In this document: positions 5,087 through 13,802 of the stretch, one piece after another
How the letters are laid out: each line of letters begins with the position of its first letter
How positions within the stretch are numbered: position 1 is the stretch's first letter
Virus record (IMG/VR): IMGVR_UViG_3300010883_000619
Span: 1 to 21,130 of that record
Length of the DNA: 21,130 nucleotides
Direction: 5' to 3' (one strand)
DNA from: a virus
Program-made: the position numbers and the translations under genes
Notes under the pieces: model-generated
Seen by the model: the letters and a program-made list of their open reading frames with translations, nothing else
Told to the model about the DNA's origin: nothing
Database searches by the model: none

Positions 5087-7662
5087 TGGCAATTATAAGA
5101 TACACAAATGATTCATCTATTAAGTATGCGTACTTAAACATCTTTCCAGATCAGTTTAAAACTGCAAAGCAAAAGAAAGATGATAGTTGGGTTAAAAATA
5201 CTATGGATTACTTTGCAAATCAATCATATGCAATGTATGTAAGGAACAGAGAAACGTTTGCAAAAAACTATGATCTAATGAAAGGGATTCTTCGTAGAGA
5301 AGACTTTTATCAAGAACCTGAAGTTAGAAGTTTTACTGATCAACTAGTAAGTGATATAGATCTTCCTGCATATGTAAAAATGTATTCTATTATAACAACT
5401 CCTGTGAATGAATTAGTAGGAGAGATATCTAAACGACCAGACTCTTTTAGAGTAAAAGCATTTGATGATGAAAGTCAAGCACAAGAATTACAATTCAAAA
5501 CAGACACACTTCAGAAATATGTAATATCAAAAGTTAAAGAACAGGTAGTAGCAAAAGTTGCTATGACTGGACAAGATATAAGTGAAGAGGATATAGATAA
5601 ACTAACATTTGAACAAGTTAAAGATCAATTAGATAGCTATACTTCAGTAGCAGAGAAATGGGCTAACCATGTCCTCACTGCACAGAAAGCAGATTTTAAT
5701 ATTAAAGAAAAGTCAGAAGAAGCATTTAGAGATCTTCTTATAACTGCTAGAGAGTTTTATCATATATATGAAGACAACTCTAAACTAGGTTATAACATTG
5801 AAGTTACAAATCCTAAAAATACATGGTTCTTAACTACACCAGATAAAAAATATACATCAGATCCTACAGGAAGAAAACAAGGAGCTTATGCTGCAGGCAC
5901 AGTACAGGTGATGGAGTTATCAGAAATAATTGAAGCAGTTCCTGAATTAACTAAAGCTGAGATTGATCATTTAAGAACATCTTTACAAGACTATGGATTA
6001 ATCAATGCAAGAGAATCTAATTTAACTAATGGTGTTACACCTGGTATTGATTCTATTACATATGATACATATGATCCTTTAGTATTACAGACTCGTATGA
6101 TGATTGAGTCTGAAATGAAAGAGAATGACGATGGTTTAAGAGACTTTCTAGGATTAGCTAGTAATGTAAATGCATTTGGATATAAGTATGTTGTAATACG
6201 TTCTTATTGGGTTTCTAAAAAGAAGATAGGTAAATTAATATACATGGATGATCTAGGTAATGAGCAATCAGTACTAGTAGATGAGAACTATAAAAGTGGA
6301 ATGATGCCTACAGAACAATCACTAGAGTGGGGTTGGATCAATCAATGGTATCAAGGAATTAAAATAGGTCCGGACATCTATCATGTTAAACCTTATAAAT
6401 TATTAGATTACTGTCCAATTATTGGTACAGTGTATGAGCAAAAGAATACCGAAGCAAAATCGTTAGTAGATTTAATGAAGCCTTTCCAGGTTATATATAA
6501 TGTTTGTATGAATCAATTATATAAACTACTAGAGAAAGAAGTTGGTAAGGTTCAACTAATGTCACTAAGACATATCCCTGTTCCAAAAGATGGAGATGCA
6601 CAAGATGCTCTTGATGTATGGGAAATGGAAGCTCGTAATAGAGGTGTTGTATTTGTAGATGATAGTCCAGAGAACTTAAAAGCTCCAAGTTCATTTAATC
6701 AATTTACTGCATTAGATCTTACACGTACACAAGAAATACAATCAAGATATACACTAGCCCAACAAATGAAAATAGAATGTTGGGAATTAATAGGAATGTC
6801 TAAACAGCGTATGGGTAATGTATCTGCATCAGAAACAGCTACAGGTACAAATACAGCAATGCAACAGAGTTACTCTCAAACAGAGCCTCTATTTGTTGCA
6901 CATGAGTATGTAATGGGTCAACTATACCAAGCAATTGTAGATGCTGCACTATATACAGAAAGTTCTAAGCCACAATCTACTCTTTCATATATAACTAATG
7001 AAGGTGAATCTGCATTTGTACAAGTTAATGGTACTGATTTATCATTACGTGATATTCAAGTATTCTTAACTAACAGACCAGAAGACACTCAAATGTTTAA
7101 TGAGCTTAGACAATTATCTCAAGCTGTTATTCAAAATGGTGGTACACTTTATGATATTATTGAATTATATAGTACTAAGTCTATGAGAGAGATGAAAAAG
7201 ACTTTCAAGGATCTTAAAGATAGACAAGAACAGCAACAGCAACAGCAGATGGAGCTTCAACAGCAACAACAGCAAGCTCAACAGCAACAAGCTCAAGCAG
7301 CATTAGAGCAAGCTAAGCAGATGGCAATGGAAGAACAGGTTAATGAAGATAGACAAAATGAACTAGATAGAGTTAATAAGAAAGAAGTTGCTCTTATTAA
7401 TGCTATGGCTAAAGGTCCAGAAATAGTTGGAGCAGATTTAGACAATTCAGGATCACCTGATATAGTAGAGCTATCTAAATTAGAAGCTGAAACTAATAAA
7501 GCTAATAGAGATTACCAAGGTAAAATGGCAGAGATCCAAAGTAGAAATTCAATGGCTCAACAAAAACTACAATTAGAAAGAGATAAAATAAAATTAGCTC
7601 GTGAGAACCAAGCTAATGATCTAGCTGTAGCAAAACAAAATGCAAAAGGACGAAATAAATAA
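5086..7662 (+). CDS. portal protein, large type with Gln-rich C-terminus, 858 aa
   Basis: The portal is the dodecameric ring at one capsid vertex through which TerL pumps DNA and to which the tail attaches. Position directly after TerL, a one-base stop-start overlap, and size around 850 residues match the large portals of crAss-like phages. The body is rich in Tyr/Trp beta segments and helices without signal or membrane segments. Residues about 712-751 are a Gln-rich coiled stretch encoded by CAA/CAG repeats. Residues 784-795 read D-L-D-N-S-G-S-P-D-I-V-E, an EF-hand/dockerin-like calcium-binding loop. The end is a charged coiled coil. The C-terminal part probably forms the helical barrel or extends into the head interior. 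Identification rests on order and size more than on a single motif. Confidence 0.85.
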   Translation: MAIIRYTNDSSIKYAYLNIFPDQFKTAKQKKDDSWVKNTMDYFANQSYAMYVRNRETFAKNYDLMKGILRREDFYQEPEVRSFTDQLVSDIDLPAYVKMYSIITTPVNELVGEISKRPDSFRVKAFDDESQAQELQFKTDTLQKYVISKVKEQVVAKVAMTGQDISEEDIDKLTFEQVKDQLDSYTSVAEKWANHVLTAQKADFNIKEKSEEAFRDLLITAREFYHIYEDNSKLGYNIEVTNPKNTWFLTTPDKKYTSDPTGRKQGAYAAGTVQVMELSEIIEAVPELTKAEIDHLRTSLQDYGLINARESNLTNGVTPGIDSITYDTYDPLVLQTRMMIESEMKENDDGLRDFLGLASNVNAFGYKYVVIRSYWVSKKKIGKLIYMDDLGNEQSVLVDENYKSGMMPTEQSLEWGWINQWYQGIKIGPDIYHVKPYKLLDYCPIIGTVYEQKNTEAKSLVDLMKPFQVIYNVCMNQLYKLLEKEVGKVQLMSLRHIPVPKDGDAQDALDVWEMEARNRGVVFVDDSPENLKAPSSFNQFTALDLTRTQEIQSRYTLAQQMKIECWELIGMSKQRMGNVSASETATGTNTAMQQSYSQTEPLFVAHEYVMGQLYQAIVDAALYTESSKPQSTLSYITNEGESAFVQVNGTDLSLRDIQVFLTNRPEDTQMFNELRQLSQAVIQNGGTLYDIIELYSTKSMREMKKTFKDLKDRQEQQQQQQMELQQQQQQAQQQQAQAALEQAKQMAMEEQVNEDRQNELDRVNKKEVALINAMAKGPEIVGADLDNSGSPDIVELSKLEAETNKANRDYQGKMAEIQSRNSMAQQKLQLERDKIKLARENQANDLAVAKQNAKGRNK

Positions 7663-7671
7663 CTAAATAAT

Positions 7672-7695
7672 TATTCTCATTATAAAGTGAGAATA
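7672..7695 (+). terminator. hairpin just after the portal gene
   Basis: TATTCTCA (7672-7679) pairs with TGAGAATA (7688-7695) across an 8-nt loop, 10 nt after the portal stop codon. No run of T follows, so it is more likely a weak terminator or an mRNA-stability/processing element than a strong intrinsic terminator. Confidence 0.35.
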
Positions 7696-7743
7696 GTTAA
7701 TGCTATATTATCTCGAATATTTATAAAAATATATAAATAAAGT

Positions 7744-7774
7744 TTTGTAAATCAATATGACTGAATTAACTTTA
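7744..7774 (+). promoter_or_regulatory. possible internal promoter ahead of the scaffold and capsid genes
   Basis: TTTG (7744-7747), a 19-nt spacer and TAACTTTA (7767-7774) match the Bacteroidota promoter pattern except for the last base. It lies about 48 nt before the ATG at 7822. It overlaps the inverted repeat at 7756-7782, so a binding protein could compete with polymerase. An extra promoter here would raise expression of the abundant scaffold and capsid proteins. Confidence 0.35.
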
Positions 7775-7782
7775 CAGTCATA
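7756..7782. repeat. 8-bp perfect inverted repeat in the scaffold leader
   Basis: TATGACTG (7756-7763) and CAGTCATA (7775-7782) are perfect inverted copies separated by 11 nt. As RNA it would form an 8-bp hairpin 39 nt before the next start codon. As DNA it could be an operator, because the candidate -7 box lies in its spacer. Confidence 0.45.
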
Positions 7783-7821
7783 GTAAGTAAAAACCAAGAT
7801 TTTAACAAAAAATAACTACAT

Positions 7822-9096
7822 ATGTCTGATAATTTACAGCCACAAGCTAACTTTGGTATACAAGACACCATGAATATGGGTGCCGGTGATACACAATTAT
7901 TGAATGATCTACTAGCTCCAGAAACTGCACAAGCAGATCCTGAGTCTGTAGAACCAATAGTAAAAGAAGTTAAAGATACAATTCCTGCAAAAACAGCAGC
8001 TAAGGGAAAAGAAATTGTTCCTCCTCTTAGTCCAGACGGAAAAACTGATGAAGAAAAACAAACAGGGGAATCCCTAATTGCTGACTTCCTAAGTGATGAT
8101 CCGGATGATACTGAAGAAGAATCAATTGAAGAAGCTCCATTAGTTAAAGAACCTGAAGATATTCTTGATCAAGTAGAAACAGAAGAATCTGAAGATGCTG
8201 CAACTGCAAACTTTGAAGCACTCTCAAACGATCTTTTTGATCTTGGAGTATTTAACAAAGAAGATGAAGAGGAAGTTTCTATATCTACCCCTGAAGAATT
8301 TCTAGCTCGATTTGAATCTGAAAAGAAAAAAGGAGCACAAAGTTTAGTACAAGATTTCATAGGTCAATTTGGAGAAGATTATCAACAAGCCTTTGATTCT
8401 ATCTTTGTAAAAGGAGTAAACCCAAAAGAATATTTTGGAACATACAACCAGATAGTAAATTTCTCTGAAATGGATCTATCAAAAGAAGGTAATCAAAAAT
8501 CAATTATGCAACAAGCATTAGCTGATCAAGGTTTTGAAAAAGAAGACATAGGTAAAGAAATTGAAAGATTACAAAATTACGGAGATCTAGAATCTGTATC
8601 TACTAGACATCACAAGGTGCTAGTTAAAAAGGAAGCTGCAAAGCTTTCAAAACTAGAAAAACAGTCTCAACAAGAGCTACAAGCAAAGAGCCAAATTAAG
8701 GATCAGTATGTAACTAATGTACAGACAATACTTTCTGATAAAGTAAAAGATAAAGAATTTGATGGTATACCTATCAATTCTAATTTAGCAAATGAACTAC
8801 AAGACTTCTTATTAGTAGACAAGTGGAAAACACCTACTGGAGACACCCTGACTGACTTTGATCGTGCTATTTTAGATATGAAAAGACCTGAGAATCATGA
8901 ATTAAAAGTTAAAGTGGGATTACTCCTAAAGATGTTAGAAAAAGATCCAACCTTGGCTTCTATACAAAGAGCAGGTGTGACTAAAAAATCTAACCAGCTA
9001 TTTGGAGAAGTTGCTAGACAAGTAACTAAATCAAAAACAGTTGCTTCTCAACAGAAAACAACTAGTAAAAAGAAACCAAATTCATGGTTCTTATAA
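7822..9096 (+). CDS. scaffold-like capsid assembly protein, 424 aa
   Basis: A 424-residue protein sits between portal and major capsid protein, the usual place of the scaffolding gene. Residues about 45-165 are extremely acidic (clusters of Asp/Glu with Pro and Thr) and probably disordered. Residues about 160-400 are mainly helical with charged coiled-coil stretches (K-E-A-A-K-L-S-K-L-E-K). The C-terminus is basic, ending in K-K-K-P-N-S-W-F-L. An acidic helical rod with a short basic C-terminal coat-binding tail is the general design of phage scaffolding proteins such as that of P22. No protease motif is visible in it. The start ATG is preceded by an A-rich leader without Shine-Dalgarno. An internal cargo protein is the main alternative. 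Confidence 0.7.
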   Translation: MSDNLQPQANFGIQDTMNMGAGDTQLLNDLLAPETAQADPESVEPIVKEVKDTIPAKTAAKGKEIVPPLSPDGKTDEEKQTGESLIADFLSDDPDDTEEESIEEAPLVKEPEDILDQVETEESEDAATANFEALSNDLFDLGVFNKEDEEEVSISTPEEFLARFESEKKKGAQSLVQDFIGQFGEDYQQAFDSIFVKGVNPKEYFGTYNQIVNFSEMDLSKEGNQKSIMQQALADQGFEKEDIGKEIERLQNYGDLESVSTRHHKVLVKKEAAKLSKLEKQSQQELQAKSQIKDQYVTNVQTILSDKVKDKEFDGIPINSNLANELQDFLLVDKWKTPTGDTLTDFDRAILDMKRPENHELKVKVGLLLKMLEKDPTLASIQRAGVTKKSNQLFGEVARQVTKSKTVASQQKTTSKKKPNSWFL

Positions 9097-9125
9097 TAAT
9101 TATTAATTAACAAAAAACGAATAAA

Positions 9126-10691
9126 ATGGCAATTCAAACAATTCCAGGTTTAACTGGCTTTACTTATGCACGTGTAGCGTCTATGGATGCACGAGCTGTA
9201 GGTAAGCTGACAGATGCGAACCACCTAGAGTCCTTTCACTCTACTGAGCCTGCAGACTATGATAAAAAGATTATCAGTCTGTATACTCAATCTTCATTGT
9301 ATAGCAATGATTTTCTAGACATGATTAACAAGAGTACTCCTTATTACATTGACACAAACTCAGATGCGTGGAAGTGGAATATAGCTGTACCTTACAAATT
9401 CCCTAAAATTATTGACATTCCAAAATCTACTAAAGATATCATTGCTGGTACTGGTAAGGTTGGAATTGATGGTCAAGAGTTTGAGCTTATATTAAGTTCT
9501 AACGAGTTCTCTAAGAACGCTATCATCTCTGTAGGAACACGTCAATATGGACCACGTTTTTACGTGATAAAAGATCCACAACCATGGAACATGGGATGGA
9601 TTTACAAATTTACATTAGTAAGTGATAACCCAACAGTAGACTTCGTTAATACTACATTTTTAGCACAAGGTGTTGAATTAGAATTAGTAGATGCTGCAAT
9701 TGGAGAATTTGATCAAGACTTATTAGGTCTTCCTAGATTAGGTGAAGAAATCACTATGTTCGAATCATTAGGTTCTGCATATGGTTATGAGCACAAAATT
9801 ACGGAATGGGCTGATGATAAAATGTTAAGAGACTCTTCTGGGAAACCATTAGATATTTTAGTATATGCACCACAACAACGTAATCAACTTCCTTTAAGAA
9901 GAGAAGACGTTAAATGGGAACCGTTCATTGAGTTCTGGATGCGTAAGTCTATGTTAGAATTAAAAGTTAAACGTATGATCTGGGCTTCTCCAGGTACGGT
10001 TAAAACTAATGGATCTAAACAAGAATTAAAAAGAACTTCTGCTGGTGTATACCACAGAATGAGAAATAATGGAAACTTAGTACAGTATAACAGAGGTGAA
10101 TTCTCTGCTAACTTAATACGTGCAGTTTTCGGTGATCTATTCTATCGTAGAGTGGATGTTAAAGATCGTAGAGTTAAAATGTATACTAATGAGGCTGGAT
10201 TCGATGTATTCCAACAAGCTCTTAAAGATGATGCACTTAATTCAGGTCTTACTTTCATGGCAGATTCTGGAAACAGATACATGCAAGGTGAAGGACAAAA
10301 CATTACTTATAACTTTGCTTTCGATGCAATGGTTACGAGAGAAACAGGTCGTGTTGAATTGGTTCACTTAAAAGAACTAGATTTACCACAAACTAATTTA
10401 GAATTTGGACAAAACATGAAATCTACGCCAGTATTTATGGTGTTTGATGTTTCTCCATTATCTGATGGTGCAATGGTAAATAATATCCGTGAAGTTCGTA
10501 TGCAAGGTGCTCCTTCTATGACTTGGGGTTATATTGATGGTACTCGTTCCCACTTAGGCTTTGCGAAGTCTCAAGGAATGCAGTCTGCTAACAAATTCCC
10601 AGGATATGAGTTATGGATGAAAGATCGTTGTGATGTATTCATTGAAGACTTATCTAGAACTGTGTTAATTGAAGAAATTCCACAATTCTAA
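9126..10691 (+). CDS. major capsid protein, 521 aa
   Basis: This would be the shell-forming protein, expected to have the HK97 fold as in all tailed phages. The call rests on the order portal, scaffold, this gene, on its length of about 520 residues (crAss-like capsid proteins are near 500), on a balanced alpha/beta composition without signal or membrane segments, and on the strong structured region after it. Codon choice includes more C- and G-ending codons than in neighbours (for example cgt and cgc-type Arg codons), consistent with high expression. N-terminal residues about 1-45 could form the arm, and no obvious prohead-protease cleavage site is evident. The A-rich leader (aacaaaaaacgaataaa) lacks Shine-Dalgarno. 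Confidence 0.82.
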   Translation: MAIQTIPGLTGFTYARVASMDARAVGKLTDANHLESFHSTEPADYDKKIISLYTQSSLYSNDFLDMINKSTPYYIDTNSDAWKWNIAVPYKFPKIIDIPKSTKDIIAGTGKVGIDGQEFELILSSNEFSKNAIISVGTRQYGPRFYVIKDPQPWNMGWIYKFTLVSDNPTVDFVNTTFLAQGVELELVDAAIGEFDQDLLGLPRLGEEITMFESLGSAYGYEHKITEWADDKMLRDSSGKPLDILVYAPQQRNQLPLRREDVKWEPFIEFWMRKSMLELKVKRMIWASPGTVKTNGSKQELKRTSAGVYHRMRNNGNLVQYNRGEFSANLIRAVFGDLFYRRVDVKDRRVKMYTNEAGFDVFQQALKDDALNSGLTFMADSGNRYMQGEGQNITYNFAFDAMVTRETGRVELVHLKELDLPQTNLEFGQNMKSTPVFMVFDVSPLSDGAMVNNIREVRMQGAPSMTWGYIDGTRSHLGFAKSQGMQSANKFPGYELWMKDRCDVFIEDLSRTVLIEEIPQF

Positions 10692-10703
10692 ATATATAAG
10701 ATA

Positions 10704-10828
10704 GGTGAATTTAATGTTCACCATTCTCAGAGAAGTGTCCCCTCACCCACACTGTCCCTCCTCAGAGGGGACATACTTCTCTAACTTGAGTACTGGATTA
10801 AGTTCCTACCTGTTCAATCAGAGTACTC
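10704..10828 (+). promoter_or_regulatory. three consecutive RNA hairpins after the capsid gene
   Basis: Hairpin 1: GGTGAA (10704-10709) with TTCACC (10717-10722). Hairpin 2: a 16-bp stem, AGAGAAGTGTCCCCTC (10729-10744) with its complement at 10765-10782, interrupted by one 2-nt bulge (AT at 10773-10774), loop 20 nt. Hairpin 3: GAGTACT (10788-10794) with AGTACTC (10822-10828), continuing as GATT/AATC after a small internal loop. None is followed by a T-run, so simple termination is unlikely. The array would protect the 3' end of capsid mRNA or partly reduce read-through, setting a high capsid to downstream-protein ratio. Confidence 0.6.
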
Positions 10829-10870
10829 TACAAATTATAAAACCAAAGAATTAATTAATAAAACTACATT

Positions 10871-11839
10871 ATGGGTAAATTAGGTAAAATCTCTACGATA
10901 ACGAGAGTATACAACAATACACAAGTTCAAACTTTACAAAGTGGTCTATCAAAGGCAGGTATGACAAGAATTCCTGGAACAGGAGTTTTTAAATATCCTT
11001 ACAAAGAATTAGATGGTAAATACAGAACAGGGCTAGATCCTGATGCTGGTTATATCAGAAGAATTCAAGATCCAACTGAAAAAGAACTTGAAATAGAAAG
11101 AGTAACTGCTCTAAAAGATAAGCTACAAAGTGTATTAGGAGATATTGATTTAGGACCAAGAGCAAAATTCTGGAACTATGGATTATCTACAGGAGTAAAT
11201 GATTCACTTCATGTTAAAGCAGTAAAGCTTTTAGATGGTGATAATATGTATGACTTAGATGTACCAATTCAAGAGATTTCTTTTGCTTGGTTAAGAGTTC
11301 ATCCAACTATTGCATCCTCATACCAAGCATGGGAAAGAGGAGAATTTCCAGCAGATACACAGTTTTATGTTGTTAATGATGAGATAGAAAGTCAACTAGT
11401 TTATAAAAAGAAGCAACTTATTAACAGAGCTATCATCAAGTTTGATGGCATGAGTATAGAAAAGAAAAGAAAAGTTGCAAGACTTCTAGGATTACCAGTA
11501 ACAAGTGACTCTAAAGAAGAAGTAGTTTATAACTTAGTAGACAACATGTTAAAGCTAACAGAAGTAAAAACTGGAAACTTCCAAGGATTAAATCCGATAG
11601 AAGTATTCAACAGATTTGCTGACATGAAAGAAAATTTACTCCATATTAAAGATTTAATTAAACAAGCTATACAACATTCAATCTATAGACTTAAGCCAAG
11701 TGGCAAGGTTTATGAAGGAGAATACGAAGTAGCAATGGATGAAGAAGAATTAGTAAAATATTTAATTGATGAAGATCATCAAGATGATTTACTAGTACTT
11801 GAAAAGAAATTGAAATCTAAGAAACTAGCTGCGGTATAA
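10871..11839 (+). CDS. unknown virion-associated protein after MCP, 322 aa
   Basis: A 322-residue soluble protein lies directly downstream of the capsid gene and its hairpin cluster. The N-terminal 80 residues are basic and Gly/Pro-containing (F-K-Y-P-Y-K-E-L-D-G-K-Y). The middle has Trp-rich segments (A-K-F-W-N-Y-G-L-S-T-G and F-A-W-L-R-V-H-P). Residues about 185-290 are helical and basic, and the C-terminus alternates acidic and basic patches. No enzymatic motif is seen. In crAss-like phages the gene after MCP belongs to the head structural set, so an internal head, cargo or auxiliary capsid role is plausible, but I do not recognise the family. Its last four codons form the left arm of an intrinsic terminator. 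Confidence 0.75.
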   Translation: MGKLGKISTITRVYNNTQVQTLQSGLSKAGMTRIPGTGVFKYPYKELDGKYRTGLDPDAGYIRRIQDPTEKELEIERVTALKDKLQSVLGDIDLGPRAKFWNYGLSTGVNDSLHVKAVKLLDGDNMYDLDVPIQEISFAWLRVHPTIASSYQAWERGEFPADTQFYVVNDEIESQLVYKKKQLINRAIIKFDGMSIEKKRKVARLLGLPVTSDSKEEVVYNLVDNMLKLTEVKTGNFQGLNPIEVFNRFADMKENLLHIKDLIKQAIQHSIYRLKPSGKVYEGEYEVAMDEEELVKYLIDEDHQDDLLVLEKKLKSKKLAAV

Positions 11840-11852
11840 GTAGCTAGTTTTT
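11822..11852 (+). terminator. intrinsic terminator overlapping the end of the 322-aa gene
   Basis: AAACTAGCT (11822-11830) pairs with AGCTAGTTT (11842-11850), with an 11-nt loop that contains the TAA stop codon (11837-11839), and the stem runs into TTTTT (11848-11852). A ribosome finishing the gene would cover the left arm, so termination may depend on translation. Confidence 0.65.
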
Positions 11853-11868
11853 ATAAACATAGTTAAAT

Positions 11869-12600
11869 ATGATACCAGTAGATAGTTTATTATACAAAAT
11901 AGATCAAAAACTAAATAAACTATCAACTAACGAGCACCAACAGATTGCATTAGAAGACAAAATCTTAAGCTTGAATGAAGCTCAGATTAAGTTGATAAAA
12001 CAAAAAGTTGATGGTTTTAGTGTTCCTAGCCGATTAGGTTATGACTCTTTTAAGAAAAGGTATGAGGATTTACAGAATCTAGTTGTAGATTTTACAAATC
12101 AACCATTACCGTTAGTGGAATCTAACAAAGAATTACATCAATGGGATGCTGACTTAACTGTACTTAAACCTAAGTATATGTTTTATGTAGACAGTTATGT
12201 ACTAGCAAACAAAGGTAGATGCAAAGATCGGATAATATGGATTAATAAAGATCTTAGTAAACATGGAGACTTATCTCTTTTACTAAACAATGATCATTAT
12301 AAACCAAGTTTTGAGTATCAAGAAACTCTGAATGGAATATCTTCCTCTGCAATAAGTGTATACACTGATGGTACATTTACCCCCACAACTATACAAATTA
12401 TGTACATGAGATATCCTGTCTATATAAATAAGGCAGGATACATCATGTTAGATGGAACTCCATCAACTAACGTAAATTGTGAACTAGAACTATATCTAGA
12501 GGATGAGATTGTAGATTTAACAGTTCAGAATCTAGCTATGTACACAGAGAATGCTGCTGCTGTACAAAGTGCCCAATTTAGAATACAAACAAATGAATAA
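11869..12600 (+). CDS. putative head-tail connector (ring/adaptor) protein, 243 aa
   Basis: The N-terminal segment reads L-L-Y-K-I-D-Q-K-L-N-K-L-S-T (residues 7-20) and later L-S-L-N-E-A-Q-I-K-L-I-K-Q-K-V-D-G (33-49). This pattern of a helical start with an N-K-A/E-A-Q-I repeat resembles, as I remember it, the ring/tail-stabilisation proteins of crAss-like phages, analogous to the P22 gp4 adaptor below the portal. Residues about 50-75 form another charged helix. The rest (residues about 100-230) is beta-rich with Tyr and Trp, ending in a short polar tail. Its place after the head genes and before tail genes agrees with a connector. The ATG lies 16 nt after the preceding terminator T-run, with no Shine-Dalgarno. 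Confidence 0.65.
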   Translation: MIPVDSLLYKIDQKLNKLSTNEHQQIALEDKILSLNEAQIKLIKQKVDGFSVPSRLGYDSFKKRYEDLQNLVVDFTNQPLPLVESNKELHQWDADLTVLKPKYMFYVDSYVLANKGRCKDRIIWINKDLSKHGDLSLLLNNDHYKPSFEYQETLNGISSSAISVYTDGTFTPTTIQIMYMRYPVYINKAGYIMLDGTPSTNVNCELELYLEDEIVDLTVQNLAMYTENAAAVQSAQFRIQTNE

Positions 12601-12627
12601 TAATATAACCCTTAAACACAATAAATT

Positions 12628-13767
12628 ATGAGTACATTCGCGTTAACCACGTTATTCGTGGTGCCAGTAGGTCAGACAGCTCTGCCTAGCACTGGTTCGA
12701 CTCAAGACCTTACAAAAGGTCAAGTAGGATTTTACAAAAGTGATTATGCTGTAGCAACTGCTGCAAACATAGCTGCTTCTCCGTATTTTTACGTAGCACA
12801 AGGTAGAGAAAACACCTACCTTCAAGGATCTAAAAGATCTGACAAAATTAAAGGCTGCCCATCTGGGTCAGGCTGTAACTCTAACGTAACTGAGTGGTAT
12901 AAAGCTTCTGGGTGTTCCCAAGCTGCTAACCAGATTACTGACGTTACAGACTTTAAAGTAGGATGTGGTGAGATAGTCACATTAACATTACGTGCTTTTT
13001 CTTCTTACATTAATACTTTATACTTCAACGGATTTACACGTTCAGTAACTGTTAACGCTCCATGTTGTGAGTGTGGTGGTGATGTGTGTACTGATGTAGA
13101 TGTTAATGCATTAATCAATTCACTTATCGTTAAGTTAGAGCAATCTGCTCCTGGCGATAATCCAGACAACGTATCTTTCAAAAGTTTCTTTACATTTGAA
13201 AACGTTGGTGGAACAAAATTAAGAATACATGGTAAACCATTAACTAAATATGGACAACCTTGTGATGTTGCTGCATTCCCATTTGAATATGACAGAATGT
13301 ATTTCAACGCATTTATTTATGATGGACCAGCTACAACTGCTGACTTTATCGTTGCTGATGCTTGTAACATTGTTGCTACATCTTCTATAATCCAAAATGC
13401 TACTTATCCTTCTGGATTAGCTGCTGAATGGAAACAAGCAGAAATCAATTACTATAGCTACCAAGCTGGGTATTTAAAATCTCTATACAGAATGGGAGGA
13501 TACAATGAGAACTTTGAGTCTTATGTAACTGACGGAGTTGTATATGATAGCTACTATATCAGATTCAATGAATATGATAGAGGTGCATATCAATGGGGTG
13601 ATTTTATCCATCAAGATTCTATCGTAATGATAGCCGTACCTAATGCTGACACTGATGGTGGAAGTGGTATAGCTGCTGACGTAGAAGCTGTTTTAGTTGC
13701 TGCTCTTGGTGCTGTTGTTGATAATAATACTTGTATTACAACTACAACTACTACAACTGCTGCATAA
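12628..13767 (+). CDS. Cys-rich presumed virion protein ending in poly-Thr, 379 aa
   Basis: A 379-residue beta-rich protein without a standard signal peptide, though its N-terminus is hydrophobic (residues 4-14). Cysteines cluster at 77, 83, 96, 113, 146, 147, 149 and 154, including C-P-S-G-S-G-C and C-C-E-C-G-G-D-V-C, suggesting a metal site or disulfides. The C-terminal half is rich in Tyr, Phe, Asn and Gly, typical of beta-structured tail or decoration proteins. The last residues are seven Thr and two Ala, echoing the Thr-rich linkers of the tail proteins downstream. Codons are less A/T-ending than in neighbours, and a strong terminator follows, so it is probably an abundant virion component such as a tail tube, muzzle or head-decoration protein. 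I do not recognise the family. Confidence 0.7.
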   Translation: MSTFALTTLFVVPVGQTALPSTGSTQDLTKGQVGFYKSDYAVATAANIAASPYFYVAQGRENTYLQGSKRSDKIKGCPSGSGCNSNVTEWYKASGCSQAANQITDVTDFKVGCGEIVTLTLRAFSSYINTLYFNGFTRSVTVNAPCCECGGDVCTDVDVNALINSLIVKLEQSAPGDNPDNVSFKSFFTFENVGGTKLRIHGKPLTKYGQPCDVAAFPFEYDRMYFNAFIYDGPATTADFIVADACNIVATSSIIQNATYPSGLAAEWKQAEINYYSYQAGYLKSLYRMGGYNENFESYVTDGVVYDSYYIRFNEYDRGAYQWGDFIHQDSIVMIAVPNADTDGGSGIAADVEAVLVAALGAVVDNNTCITTTTTTTAA

Positions 13768-13802
13768 GGAATAAACTACCTAATACAATACTAACCTAAT
13801 CT

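Noticed and set aside
10714-10854. 46-codon plus-strand frame between the capsid gene and the next gene
   Set aside because: It coincides almost exactly with the three inverted repeats and gives a His/Pro/Ser/Cys-rich product with no coding character; the RNA structures explain the sequence better.
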